The notes below the pieces were generated by a model. The model made no database searches. It saw only the letters and a program-made list of their open reading frames with translations, and was not told the DNA's origin. Made by a program: the position numbers and the translations under genes. Positions 7,341 to 17,236 of a stretch of DNA of 64,000 bases are shown here, one piece after another; positions within the stretch are counted from its first letter, which is position 1; each line of letters starts with the position of its first letter. The DNA comes from Caldilineaceae bacterium (GTDB lineage: Bacteria; Chloroflexota; Anaerolineae; Caldilineales; Caldilineaceae), in the NCBI GenBank assembly GCA_022842065.1, contig JALHQH010000030.1, forward strand, positions 1-64,000, in the 5' to 3' direction.

Positions 7341-10300
7341 GTGAAAATTCAACTGACTATGACAATTACTCTTGAACAACGGATTGCGAATCTATCGCCG
7401 GAAAAGCGGGCGCTGTTAGAATTACGGCTCCAACAACACCAACAAACGCACCCCCCAAGCCAGCCGATTCCTCCACAGGATCCAGCCGTGCCTTGCCCGC
7501 TTTCCTTCAGCCAACAGCGCCTTTGGTTTATCCAACAGGTAGAACCGGAGAACCGTACCTTTCACAATGGCATGGTGTGGCAGTTAACCGGCCCCTTGAA
7601 TGTCGACGCGCTGACCCGTAGCCTGGCGGAAATCGTCCGTCGCCATACCCCGCTGCGCACACGGCTGCTGATGCAGGCGGGCGTGCCCGTGCAGTCGATT
7701 GATCGCGCAGGCGTATTTCACCTGCCAACTATCGATCTGCGCCCGCAAAACGGTGCGGAGCCGCAACCCACGGAACAGCTACAGCGCTTGAGCCGGGAAC
7801 TGATCCAGCGCCCCTACGATTTTGCCACCGAACATGCCTGGCGCTTTCAGTTGGTACAACTGGCAGATGACAGCCATGGGCTGATCGTTGCCCATCACCA
7901 TATTGCCACGGATGGCTGGTCCACGGGCATCTTTCAGCGCGAGTTGAGCCTGCTCTACGCCGCGTTTGCGGCGGGCGAACCATCGCCACTAGCCCCCTTG
8001 CCCATTACCTATGCCGATTTTGCGGTGTGGCAACGGGCGCAACTCCAAGGAACGCGGCTGGCCCAACAGCTTGCCTATTGGCAGCAACAGTTGCAGCAGC
8101 CGCCGGTGTTAGCGTTGCCCACCGATTACCCGCGCCCGGCAGCCCAGCATGATACCGCTGCCACCTATGAATTCACCTTATCCGTGGCCTTAACGGCCGC
8201 GCTCAAGACGTTGAGTAAAGCGCAAGGGGCGACCCTCTATATGACGCTGCTCACCGTCTTCAAGGTGCTGCTCTTTCGTTACACCGGCCAAACCGATCTG
8301 AGTGTGGGCGCACCGATTGCTGGCCGCAGCTGCGCCGAAGCCGAAACGCTGATCGGCTTCTTCCTCAACACCCTGATCCTGCGCGCCCAGCTCAACCCGG
8401 ATGCCACCTTTCTCGAGTTGCTGGGACAGGTCCGCCAGACCGCGCTGGACGCTTACGCCCACCAAGACATTCCCATCGAGAAGCTGATCGAAGTGTTGCA
8501 CCAGGAACGGTCAATGGAGGAGAGCCCGCTCTTTCAGGTTTTGTTTCTGCTCCAGAACATGCCGCGCCACCAGTTGGTGCTGCCTGATTTGACGGTGACG
8601 CCCATGGGGCAAGAAGTGACCGGCACCGCCGCCGACCTCGACTGTCGCCTGCACGAAAATGGGGATCAGTTGGTGGGGCGGCTCACCTATCGCCGCGAAC
8701 GCTTTCGACCAACCACGATTGCGCGCCTGGCAGGCCACTATCAAACCTTGCTGGCCAGTGCAGTCGCCAACCCGACTGGCAAGCTTGGTACCCTGCCCAT
8801 GTTAACAGCCACCGAGCGCCACCAGCTTGTGGTAACATGGAACCAAACCACGGTGCATCACCCGCTGGACAAGAGTTTACTCACGCTCTTTGCCGCGCAA
8901 GTGGCGCAACGGCCACACGCCACCGCCTTTTTGACGGACGAGGCCACGCTCACCTATGCGCAACTCAACCAGCGCGCCGATCAACTAGCCCACGTTCTTG
9001 GCGCAGCCGGGGTCGCGAAAGGTGCCATCGTCGGCGTCTGCCTGCCGCGCACCTTTGATGCCGTCGTGGCCTTACTCGCCATCTTCAAAGTCGGTGGGGT
9101 CTATCTGCCCTTGGACCCCGCCTACCCACACGCACGGCTGGCCTTTATGCTTACTGATAGCCAAGCGCCAGTGGTCATCACCACCACCCAGCTCCAATCC
9201 AGCCTCTCGACCAACAGAGCAACGATGGTCTGCCTGGATACCTTGCCTGCTCAGCCCTCGTCGCTCCCCGTCGCGGTGGTGCCAAGCCAGCCTGACGATC
9301 CGGCCTACATCATCTACACCTCCGGCTCGACCGGCCAACCCAAAGGGGCCGTGATCCCCCACCGCCAAATTCTCAATCGCCTCTGGTGGATGTGGCGCGC
9401 CTATCCATTCCAGGCCGATGATATGAGCTGCCAGAAGACGGCGCTCAACTTTGTCGATTCGCTGTGGGAACTGTTGGGGCCGTTGCTGCAAGGCTCGCCC
9501 ACCGTGATCCTGGCGGATGAAGTGGTGCGTGATCCACAACGGTTGATCCAAAGCCTGGCCCAACACGCGGTTACACGGCTGTGGCTGGTGCCGACGCTCT
9601 TGCGCCTCTTGCTGCAAAACGCTCCGGATCTGGGAGCGCGCTTGCCCCACTTGCGCTTTCTCGTCGCCAGTGGGGAAGCCTTGCCCACAGCTCTATTTGA
9701 GCAGGTGCAGGCGCAAATGCCCCATGCCACCCTTTATAATCTCTATGGCACCTCTGAAGTGTGGGACGCCACCTGGTATGATCCCCAGGAAAGCCCTGGC
9801 ACAGAGCGCACAAACAGCACGATGCCGATTGGCAAACCGCTTGACAATGTCCAGACCTATATCCTGGATGCCCAGCAACAGCCCGTGCCGATTGGCGTCA
9901 CCGGAGAACTATATGTCGGTGGCGCTGGGTTGGCCACTGGTTATCACAATCGACCGGATTTGACGCAAGCACGGTTTGTGACAGTTGACCAGTTACAAAT
10001 AACAGAACCGACAACCAGCCCTGGACCCCGGCTCTACAAAACCGGCGACCTCGCCCGTTATCAACCGGATGGCAATATTGAGTTTATGGGGCGTGCGGAT
10101 TTTCAGGTCAAGCTGCGAGGACTACGGATTGAGCTGGAAGAAATTGAGGCCCAGCTGTTGCAACACCCAGCCGTGCGCGAAGCCGTGGTTGTGCTTCACC
10201 CACCAGCAGCCAGTGAACAAAGGCTGGTGGCCTATCTGACCGGCGCCGCGGCGTGTGAACCGGCAACCTTACACCAATGGCTGAGCACACGGGTACCGCT

Positions 10301-11483
10301 CTTTATGGTGCCCAGTGCGTTTCGGTTTGTGGCCAGCCTGCCCCTGACCCCTAGCGGTAAAGTGGACCGGCTGACCCTGGCCCGCCAACCCGTTGATCAG
10401 CTGCCGACCCACGCCTACATCGCCCCCACTGAGCCACTGGAGATTGCGCTGGCCGCCATTTGGGGACAACTGCTGGGGGTCGCGCAAGTGAGTGTCAACG
10501 CGCGCTTCTTTGAACTGGGCGGCCATTCGCTGTTGGCAATTGCGTTGATGGCCGAAATGCGCCGCGTCTTTGGCCTTGATGTGCCACTGTCAACGCTTTT
10601 TGCCGACCCAACGATTGCAGGGCTCGCGACCTATCTGCGCCCCGCGCTGGCCGCGCGTCACCAGCCGGCCAACAGGGCGACGACCCCAGGCATCCTCTTG
10701 CCGATCCGCCAGCAAGGGACGCGGCCGCCCTTCTTTCTTGTCCCCGGCGGCAGTGGCGGTGAAACTGAGTTTTTGCTCTATGCGCCGCTCATCTATCTGT
10801 TGGGGGATGAGCAGCCGGTCTATGGCTTGCAGGCGCGTGGGCTAGATGGGGTCACGCCACCTCATCATGACATTGCAAGCATGGTGGCAGACTATCTCCA
10901 GGCGATCCGCACCGTCCAACCCCGCGGGCCTTACTTTTTGGGTGGCGAGTGTATTGGCGGCAAGATCGCGTTTGCCCTGGCCAGTGAGTTGCAGGCGCAA
11001 GGGGAAGAGGTGGGGCTATTAGTTTTACTTGATACGGTACTCGCATTGACACCCGCGCCCAAAAGTCAGCGTCAATATCTTTTTCAGTGGGCGCGCCGCC
11101 GACTCGGCTATCACCTGCAGCAGTTGCGACAACTGCCGCCCCGAGCCCAACTGAACCATCTGCAAAAAGAAGCGGCTGTGGTTTGGAACGTTTTTGGCCC
11201 CAAACGCCATGCGACGCCATCAGAACGACACCGGCGGCAGGTGCAAGCGAACTATCGATATTTAGCGAGCAGCTACCGGCCACCGCAACGCTACCATGGG
11301 GCTCTCACCTTACTCTTCAGCCAGCAATTATATACAGGCGAAAGCGTGGCGGCCTGGCGGACGCTGGTCGCCGGCAGCGTTGATGTTTACCCCGTCGCCG
11401 GTGTACATCAAACCTATTTGGGGGAACATGTCCGGGGAACTGCAGCCCAGTTGCGGGCGTGCCTGTTACAAGCACAATGCTGA
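7341..11483 (+). CDS. NRPS module C-A-PCP-TE with a Cys-type thioesterase
   Basis: Condenses an acyl or aminoacyl donor with its own loaded substrate and releases the product. The 1380 residues run condensation (about 50-470), adenylation (500-1010), carrier (1030-1095) and thioesterase (1130-1370). The condensation motif is HHIATDG (186-192), intact. A3 is YTSGSTGQPKG, A8 GRADFQVKLRGLRIELEEIE, A10 PSGKVDR, and the carrier Ser is Ser 1063 in LGGHSLLA. The thioesterase elbow is GECIGG, so Cys 1204 replaces the usual Ser; a His follows in GVHQTYL. The A4 region reads FVDSLWE, giving Val-Asp at the first two specificity positions, as in beta-alanine-type domains. Likely donors are the upstream A-PCP proteins. 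The start is GTG at 7341; ATG at 7359 is also possible. Confidence 0.93.
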   Translation: MKIQLTMTITLEQRIANLSPEKRALLELRLQQHQQTHPPSQPIPPQDPAVPCPLSFSQQRLWFIQQVEPENRTFHNGMVWQLTGPLNVDALTRSLAEIVRRHTPLRTRLLMQAGVPVQSIDRAGVFHLPTIDLRPQNGAEPQPTEQLQRLSRELIQRPYDFATEHAWRFQLVQLADDSHGLIVAHHHIATDGWSTGIFQRELSLLYAAFAAGEPSPLAPLPITYADFAVWQRAQLQGTRLAQQLAYWQQQLQQPPVLALPTDYPRPAAQHDTAATYEFTLSVALTAALKTLSKAQGATLYMTLLTVFKVLLFRYTGQTDLSVGAPIAGRSCAEAETLIGFFLNTLILRAQLNPDATFLELLGQVRQTALDAYAHQDIPIEKLIEVLHQERSMEESPLFQVLFLLQNMPRHQLVLPDLTVTPMGQEVTGTAADLDCRLHENGDQLVGRLTYRRERFRPTTIARLAGHYQTLLASAVANPTGKLGTLPMLTATERHQLVVTWNQTTVHHPLDKSLLTLFAAQVAQRPHATAFLTDEATLTYAQLNQRADQLAHVLGAAGVAKGAIVGVCLPRTFDAVVALLAIFKVGGVYLPLDPAYPHARLAFMLTDSQAPVVITTTQLQSSLSTNRATMVCLDTLPAQPSSLPVAVVPSQPDDPAYIIYTSGSTGQPKGAVIPHRQILNRLWWMWRAYPFQADDMSCQKTALNFVDSLWELLGPLLQGSPTVILADEVVRDPQRLIQSLAQHAVTRLWLVPTLLRLLLQNAPDLGARLPHLRFLVASGEALPTALFEQVQAQMPHATLYNLYGTSEVWDATWYDPQESPGTERTNSTMPIGKPLDNVQTYILDAQQQPVPIGVTGELYVGGAGLATGYHNRPDLTQARFVTVDQLQITEPTTSPGPRLYKTGDLARYQPDGNIEFMGRADFQVKLRGLRIELEEIEAQLLQHPAVREAVVVLHPPAASEQRLVAYLTGAAACEPATLHQWLSTRVPLFMVPSAFRFVASLPLTPSGKVDRLTLARQPVDQLPTHAYIAPTEPLEIALAAIWGQLLGVAQVSVNARFFELGGHSLLAIALMAEMRRVFGLDVPLSTLFADPTIAGLATYLRPALAARHQPANRATTPGILLPIRQQGTRPPFFLVPGGSGGETEFLLYAPLIYLLGDEQPVYGLQARGLDGVTPPHHDIASMVADYLQAIRTVQPRGPYFLGGECIGGKIAFALASELQAQGEEVGLLVLLDTVLALTPAPKSQRQYLFQWARRRLGYHLQQLRQLPPRAQLNHLQKEAAVVWNVFGPKRHATPSERHRRQVQANYRYLASSYRPPQRYHGALTLLFSQQLYTGESVAAWRTLVAGSVDVYPVAGVHQTYLGEHVRGTAAQLRACLLQAQC

Positions 11484-11631
11484 GCGCGCCCTCATCTTAC
11501 AAGCAAATTACCAGACGTTCACGTTTTCGTTACGCTCTCACTCTTGCAGTTAGCTTTTCATTGTTTTATAGTAAGCCAAAAAGAAAGGTAAATTATTTTT
11601 TCTTAAGCAAACAACTAAACAAGTTAACTAT

Positions 11632-12495
11632 TTGCGCAAATTGCTCGATTCGATCGCCGGCCAAAATTTTCAGGATTATGAGGTGATCGTCACCGATGAT
11701 TCACCCGATGATCGAGTGGAACAACTAGTCAGCCATTATAGGTTGGGGGGCCGGTTACACTATTTCCGTAACCAGCCGGCCCTGGGTACACCGGAGAATT
11801 GGAATGAAGGGATGCACCGGGCGCGTGGCGAGTATCTCAAACCCATGTTCCACGACGACTGGTTTCTTGATGAAACGAGTTTGGGTAAATTTGTGGCGAT
11901 GATGACCGCCCAACCGGCGGCAAATTTCGGCTTTGCCGTACAGAAAGTTTGGCATGCGCCGAGCGATCATTACGCGACCTATCCCCTCAACTGGCAGCAA
12001 CAGCAAAAGCTGGCCCGTGCGCCAGAATGGCTATTTTTCCGCAATCGGGTAGGAGTGCCGAGCGCAACCATCTACCGGCGGCAGCTCAACCACTTTTATG
12101 ATCCCCAGCTCATCTATGCAGTTGACTGGGAATTCTATCTGCGCGCAATCAAGACCAACCATTGTTTTGCCTATCATCCGGCACCGTTAGTTTGTGTCTC
12201 TACCGGTTTAGATTTTCAAGTCACCCAAAGCTGTTATGGCAACAAAAGTATTGAGTTGTTCGAATATGCGCACATCTTCAATCAGCTTTATCACAAAAAA
12301 TTTGATCTTCGTTTTTTTTATTACTGGATCAAGCTTTTCCGCCAGTTTCAGATCGACGCGGGCGATCCTGACTATCAAAAAGTTTGTCGCCTCTATCCGA
12401 CCATCGCACCCTATTTGGCCTTAGCTTTACAAGGTGCGACCCTGGTGAAGCTGGGTACCCGGATGCAACAGCGATGGCGTCGCCAAACAAACTAA
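11632..12495 (+). CDS. GT2 glycosyltransferase missing its N-terminal strand
   Basis: Family 2 (GT-A) glycosyltransferase text starts abruptly at LRKLLDSIAGQNFQDYEVIV. The usual first 12-18 residues (SVIIPTYN type, which hold part of the nucleotide site) are absent. Upstream, the same frame stays open to 11575 but encodes Lys-rich AT-biased sequence without ATG, so only a TTG at 11632 is available. The rest looks healthy: PALGTPENWNEGM, and HDDW at the metal-binding position. It may be a 5'-truncated remnant fused to foreign AT-rich DNA, or a gene with a degenerate start. Function is therefore doubtful. It sits between the NRPS and the glycan operon. Confidence 0.7.
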   Translation: MRKLLDSIAGQNFQDYEVIVTDDSPDDRVEQLVSHYRLGGRLHYFRNQPALGTPENWNEGMHRARGEYLKPMFHDDWFLDETSLGKFVAMMTAQPAANFGFAVQKVWHAPSDHYATYPLNWQQQQKLARAPEWLFFRNRVGVPSATIYRRQLNHFYDPQLIYAVDWEFYLRAIKTNHCFAYHPAPLVCVSTGLDFQVTQSCYGNKSIELFEYAHIFNQLYHKKFDLRFFYYWIKLFRQFQIDAGDPDYQKVCRLYPTIAPYLALALQGATLVKLGTRMQQRWRRQTN

Positions 12496-12511
12496 TGAGA
12501 AATGCAAGTAA

Positions 12512-14062
12512 ATGAGATCGAAATTTTTATTAAAAACAGCCGAGGGCAGGCTACCACTGCTTTTACTACTACTAGCTGGCCTTAGCTTATTTCTTTTCCA
12601 AAATCAAAGCACTGGCTTTAATGCGTGGCATCATGGCTTTTTATCATCCCATGGCATCACTTTGGCGAAAAATCTCATCAGCGATGGTCCGCCCTTGCTG
12701 ATGTATGAGTATCGGGAGGAACAGGCAGGTGAAATCCTCTATCATGCCTACAACCGTTTTCCAGTGGTGGCCTTTTGGCTGATCAGCCTGGTGATTCGCC
12801 CCTTTGAACCAGACTTGGCCGGGCAGGTCTATGCCGCGCGACAACTGATGAATCTCTTCCTCTTACTGACCATGATCGTCAGTTACAAACTTGTTGTGGC
12901 CGTCGTGGGGGATCGAGCGCACGCAGCGATCGTTACCCTGTTGGTCATGTCGACGACCTACATCCTACGTTACGGTGATATGATCTTCAATGACATTCCT
13001 GGGCTTTGCGCCTTTGTGTTAGCGCTCTATGCCGTCGTCAAAGCACAAAAATGCCGGTTATCCGGCCCACAGTTGCTCTTGTTTGCCCTACTCCCGATCA
13101 GCATTAGTTGGCAACCCTATGCGGTCTTCCTGAGCTGGGTGCTGGTCGAATTTGTACAGTTGGTGCTGGGCGGGCACGCAACGCCACGCCCCCAACGCGT
13201 TGCCAACTTTTTGCGCAGCCCAGCCTGTATCATTACCTGCGGGGCCGTTATGTGGGGCGGCATGATCCTTGGCCTACAACTGTTCAACGAATGGCGCGTC
13301 AGTGGTGGCAATCTGCAAGCGCTGTCGAGTGTCGATGCGCTCTTGCGGCGGCTGGGGGTAGCCGATGCAGGCGTTTCCGACCCAGCGCTGGCATTAGTCC
13401 AGTGGGATCACTTTACGCTGACCCAAGTGGGGCGGCTGCTGCTGGCACTGGTCCCCTTTGGCGGGGTGACCAACTTACTGCCGACCATCAGCAAGGCTTT
13501 GCTGATCGATCGACTGGTCGCCGCCTGCTGCCTGGGAACGGGCATGCTTGTCTATCTCCGGTATCGGCCCATTACCCCCAAAGTCACCTTGGTTTTGCTC
13601 GGCTCCGGCTTACTCTGGGCCATTGGCATGCGCCATTTTGTGGCCTTTCATGATTTCCAGGCGATCTATTATATCGGCTTTGCCCTTGCCCTCTTTATCA
13701 GCTTAGTTAGCCGAATACCGACACCGGGCAGGGCAACGGTGATGATCGGCGTTACGTTGCTCTTTATCATCAGTGTCTACCAGAGCAACACGGCGAAAAC
13801 AGCTTCCGCTGCGCCACTCAATGCAGTTACCGCAGAATTTCAACCCATTTACACACAACTGCCGGCGGGCAGCCGCGTCTATATCGACGGTAACCGGCAT
13901 ACGCTCGTCAGTGGCTATCATGCCGTGAGCTTTTATTTAGCCGGCTCGATTGCAGTCCCCTTAGCCGAGGCTGAGTACGCCGTATCGGGAAATCCTAATT
14001 TTGAGGGCGTGCCATTGACCGCAAATCCCCAAATCAATCTATTCAAAGTAAACAGCCAATGA
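12512..14062 (+). CDS. Polytopic membrane protein, GT39/ArnT-like glycosyltransferase
   Basis: The 516 residues contain a Lys/Arg-flanked first membrane segment and roughly nine to eleven hydrophobic helices. The large N-terminal loop after the first helix includes HHGFLSSHGITLAKNL and a Glu/Tyr-rich stretch. This layout resembles membrane glycosyltransferases that use polyprenyl-phosphate sugars and act on the outer face of the membrane, but I see no decisive catalytic signature. The stop overlaps the start of the ABC exporter by four bases, so the two are translated together. It starts the long glycan operon. An alternative is an uncharacterised membrane protein of a glycan locus. Confidence 0.7.
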   Translation: MRSKFLLKTAEGRLPLLLLLLAGLSLFLFQNQSTGFNAWHHGFLSSHGITLAKNLISDGPPLLMYEYREEQAGEILYHAYNRFPVVAFWLISLVIRPFEPDLAGQVYAARQLMNLFLLLTMIVSYKLVVAVVGDRAHAAIVTLLVMSTTYILRYGDMIFNDIPGLCAFVLALYAVVKAQKCRLSGPQLLLFALLPISISWQPYAVFLSWVLVEFVQLVLGGHATPRPQRVANFLRSPACIITCGAVMWGGMILGLQLFNEWRVSGGNLQALSSVDALLRRLGVADAGVSDPALALVQWDHFTLTQVGRLLLALVPFGGVTNLLPTISKALLIDRLVAACCLGTGMLVYLRYRPITPKVTLVLLGSGLLWAIGMRHFVAFHDFQAIYYIGFALALFISLVSRIPTPGRATVMIGVTLLFIISVYQSNTAKTASAAPLNAVTAEFQPIYTQLPAGSRVYIDGNRHTLVSGYHAVSFYLAGSIAVPLAEAEYAVSGNPNFEGVPLTANPQINLFKVNSQ

Positions 14063-15735
14063 AGTTATTACTACACTTTATCCATCAGACGGTCGCCCGC
14101 CTCTTTTATATTGCCCTCATCACCAGCTTTGCCAGCGGCCTGAGCAACGCCGCCTTAGCCGGCTTGATTAGCCAGCGCATTGTCGCCGGGGAAGCCTTCA
14201 GCAATTGGTTTATTGGCGGCTTTGCCCTGCTCATCCTGCTGGCCGTACTTTTAGATTTTCTGGCCAAACAGGCACTGAACTTGCTGGTTAATAATGTCAG
14301 CTATGAATTACGCCTGAGTTTTGCCAGCCAGGTCTTGACAGCACCCTTTCCCCGGCTGGAGAGCCTTGGCGCAGCGCGACTGTCGACGCTCTTAATCGAG
14401 GACACGCGAGCGATTGGCCAAGTGATCGCCGAATTACCGACGGTGGCGATTGGCCTGGCAACAGTTGTCGGCTGTGTGATCTATCTGGTCTGGTTGGCCC
14501 CCCTCACCCTCCTGGGGATAGGGATGATTGCGTTGCCACTCTTTGCCAGTTACTGGTGGTTGCAAAAACGCACAGCGCACCTGTTGCGACACGCGCTCCA
14601 ATTGCGTAACCAGATCTATAGCAGCTACCGCGATCTAACCGACGGCCTAAAAGAGCTCAAGCTGCACCAACAGCGCTTGTCAGCCTTTTATTATCTGCAC
14701 TTACAACCGCTCCTGGCCCAGAGTAAAGAAACCTCTTTTCATTATTATCGCTACCATTTTTTTGCCCAAAGTGTCAATCAGTTCACCTACTTTATCATTA
14801 TTTTAGGGCTGTTTGTCATCAGCCGTTGGTTGCAGACACCCTTGGAAGTGTTGGGGGCCTATGCCATTATGATCCTCTATTTGAAGACGGCCACGATGAC
14901 ACTGGTCTCGGCCTTGCCCCATTGGACAGAAGCAGTGACGACCATCAACCAGGTTGAAGTATTAGGCTTTACCTTGCTGGCCCCCACCCCAGTCGCAAAG
15001 GTCGAAGCTGGACCTGGCACGGCAACGACCACCGTACAGATCGAATTACAAGGACTCGCCTACGAATATCAACACGCCGCAGAAGAGAGCAGCTTTCAGC
15101 TCGGCCCGCTCGATTGCCACCTCCATTCTGGTGAGATCGTCTTTATCATCGGCGGCAATGGCAGCGGCAAGACCACGCTCCTGAAGTTGTTGATTGGGCT
15201 CTATACGCCGGAAAGCGGCCAGCTGATCTGGAATGGGGGGCCGGTTACACCAGCAAACCTGGAAAGATACCGCCAGAACTTTGCGGTCATTTTTGCGGAA
15301 CCGCATCTCTTTCCGCACTTAATGGGTCTGGCTTGGGAGAATCTAGATGCACGTGCGCAAGTTTGGCTGCAACGGTTGCAATTGACCCACAAAGTACAGG
15401 TGGTAGATGGCCAGCTATCGACCCTCAACCTCTCCTTTGGCCAACGCAAACGGCTGGCGCTGCTCACGGCCTATTTGGAAGAACGCCCAGTCTATATCTT
15501 TGATGAATGGGCGGCCGGCCAAGACCCTGAGTTTCGTGAGCTTTTTTATCGGACCCTGCTGCCTGAATTGAAAGCGCGCGGCAAACTGGTGATTGTTATC
15601 AGCCATGATGACCATTACTTTGACGTCGCCGACCGCATTCTCAAACTCGATACCGGGCAGATCGAATATGTAATCGGCGGCAGCGCAGAGGAAAAGCCAA
15701 CATTGGCCTTGCCTGCCAATCTCGTGAAGACATAG
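14059..15735 (+). CDS. SyrD/PvdE-type peptide export ABC transporter (fused permease-ATPase)
   Basis: Half-size exporter that would move a peptide or peptide-conjugate across the inner membrane. The 558 residues have about six membrane helices (1-300) and one ATPase domain. Walker A is GGNGSGKT (365-372), the signature is the atypical LSFGQRKRL (near 458), Walker B is VYIFDEWAAGQDP (near 478-490) and the switch His is in VISHDDHYF. FDEWAAxQDPxFR is typical of the SyrD/PvdE/YojI group linked to nonribosomal and cyclic peptides. The ATGA overlap with the preceding membrane protein shows tight coupling. Its place between NRPS and glycan genes suggests that the product or an intermediate is peptide-bearing. 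Confidence 0.88.
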   Translation: MKLLLHFIHQTVARLFYIALITSFASGLSNAALAGLISQRIVAGEAFSNWFIGGFALLILLAVLLDFLAKQALNLLVNNVSYELRLSFASQVLTAPFPRLESLGAARLSTLLIEDTRAIGQVIAELPTVAIGLATVVGCVIYLVWLAPLTLLGIGMIALPLFASYWWLQKRTAHLLRHALQLRNQIYSSYRDLTDGLKELKLHQQRLSAFYYLHLQPLLAQSKETSFHYYRYHFFAQSVNQFTYFIIILGLFVISRWLQTPLEVLGAYAIMILYLKTATMTLVSALPHWTEAVTTINQVEVLGFTLLAPTPVAKVEAGPGTATTTVQIELQGLAYEYQHAAEESSFQLGPLDCHLHSGEIVFIIGGNGSGKTTLLKLLIGLYTPESGQLIWNGGPVTPANLERYRQNFAVIFAEPHLFPHLMGLAWENLDARAQVWLQRLQLTHKVQVVDGQLSTLNLSFGQRKRLALLTAYLEERPVYIFDEWAAGQDPEFRELFYRTLLPELKARGKLVIVISHDDHYFDVADRILKLDTGQIEYVIGGSAEEKPTLALPANLVKT

Positions 15736-15838
15736 AACTGACGCAACTGTCAGCCCGATGTTGAAGCCCCTGTTTTTAGTTGTTCAAAAAGTAGCGGCTT
15801 CAGCGTAGCCGGACGAGCGTTCAAATGGTGGTAAACCG

Positions 15839-17185
15839 ATGGTTCAGGTACGTTCAATTATACAAATCAATACGCGCGACCGGCGCGGTGGCGCAGAACG
15901 GGTGGCCTGGAATCTGTTGCAGGCTTACCGCGCCCGGGGCCGCGAAAGTTGGCTGGCGGTAGGCAAAAAATATAGCAATGACCCCCATGTCTGGGAAATT
16001 ACCAACGCCCGTCACGCGGTGACCTCTTGGACGCGGAGCTGGTTACGTTTCAGCGAAGCACTTAGCCCATTACGCCGCCACGGCGTCAAAGGGGTGGCAG
16101 CCCTGCAGGAACGGCTGCATTTGGTGGCCCAACCGGCCGCCTGGCGGCAGCGCCACCGAGGTTATGAAGATTTTGCCTACCCTGGCACCAAGGGCGTGCT
16201 TACCCGCGCCGCCACCATGCCGGATCTGATCCATTGCCATAACCTACACGGCAACTACTTTGACCTGAATGCCCTGCCCTGGCTCAGCCGGCAACGACCG
16301 CTGCTGCTCCATCTACATGACGCCTGGCTACTGAGTGGCCACTGTGCCCATTCGCTTGATTGTACACGCTGGCAAAGTGGTTGTGGCGCTTGTCCCTATC
16401 TAGCGACCTATCCGGCCATCGCGCGCGACAACACGGCGGCAAACTGGCAACGCAAACAGGCAATTTATGCGAACAGCCGCCTCTATCTTGTCGCTGTTTC
16501 GCAGTGGCTGCTGGACAAGGTGCAACACTCTATGCTCCAAGGTGTCCAGGCCAGGGTAATTCATAACGGCATTGATTTGAGCATTTTCCAGCCCGGTGAT
16601 CGCCTGGCCGCGCGACGTGCGTTGGGGTTATCGCCCACCGCGCCCATTATCTTGTTCTCTGGCCACAGCGCGTTCAAAGACATGATAACCACGCAACAAG
16701 CACTCAGTCGGCTGCAAGGGGAAGAATTACTCTTTATTGGGCTGGGACATAGCGCTACCGCTGCGCAATGGGGGCAAGGCCGGCTCGTGACACCAGCCTA
16801 TGTGCAGACGCCGGCACAGATGGCGGACTACTATCGCGCCGCCGATCTCTATCTGCATGCCGCGCAGGCGGACTCCTTTCCAACGGCCATTTTGGAGGCG
16901 CTGGCCTGTGGCACCCCGGTCGTGGCAACCGCGGTGGGCGGCATTCCAGAACAAATTCGCGATGGCCAAACCGGCTTGCTGACGCCTCCCCACGATGATG
17001 CAGCCCTGTGCGCAGCCATGCAAAGCCTGTTACACGCGGGCGAACGGCGCACACAAATGGGCGCGGTGGGAGCAGCCGACAGTCAACAACGCTTTGGGCT
17101 AGCGCGCCAGGTCGATCAACTCCTGGCCTGGTATGAGGAGATCCATGCTGATTGGCAAGGCGCCGTGTATCCAATAAAAAAGTAA
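15839..17185 (+). CDS. GT4 glycosyltransferase
   Basis: GT-B glycosyltransferase of 448 residues. The N-terminal half has the RRGGAERVAWNLL glycine loop and the HCHNLHGNYF and LHLHDAWLLSGHC blocks, typical of WbaZ/WcaC-like GT4 enzymes. A Cys-containing segment (CTRWQSGCGACPYL) follows. The donor half has NGIDLSIFQPGDR and DSFPTAILEALACGTPVVA near residue 345 with the conserved Glu. It follows the exporter gene by about 100 bases and probably belongs to the same transcription unit. The transferred sugar is unknown. Confidence 0.9.
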   Translation: MVQVRSIIQINTRDRRGGAERVAWNLLQAYRARGRESWLAVGKKYSNDPHVWEITNARHAVTSWTRSWLRFSEALSPLRRHGVKGVAALQERLHLVAQPAAWRQRHRGYEDFAYPGTKGVLTRAATMPDLIHCHNLHGNYFDLNALPWLSRQRPLLLHLHDAWLLSGHCAHSLDCTRWQSGCGACPYLATYPAIARDNTAANWQRKQAIYANSRLYLVAVSQWLLDKVQHSMLQGVQARVIHNGIDLSIFQPGDRLAARRALGLSPTAPIILFSGHSAFKDMITTQQALSRLQGEELLFIGLGHSATAAQWGQGRLVTPAYVQTPAQMADYYRAADLYLHAAQADSFPTAILEALACGTPVVATAVGGIPEQIRDGQTGLLTPPHDDAALCAAMQSLLHAGERRTQMGAVGAADSQQRFGLARQVDQLLAWYEEIHADWQGAVYPIKK

Positions 17186-17236
17186 GTCAAATGTAATCAT
17201 ATAAGCTGTATAGCTTAAGATAAATCTTATTTTTCA

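Noticed and set aside
9072..9650. Minus-strand frame of 192 codons inside the C-A-PCP-TE gene
   Set aside because: Long only because the coding strand is GC-rich at third positions; no known motif is seen.
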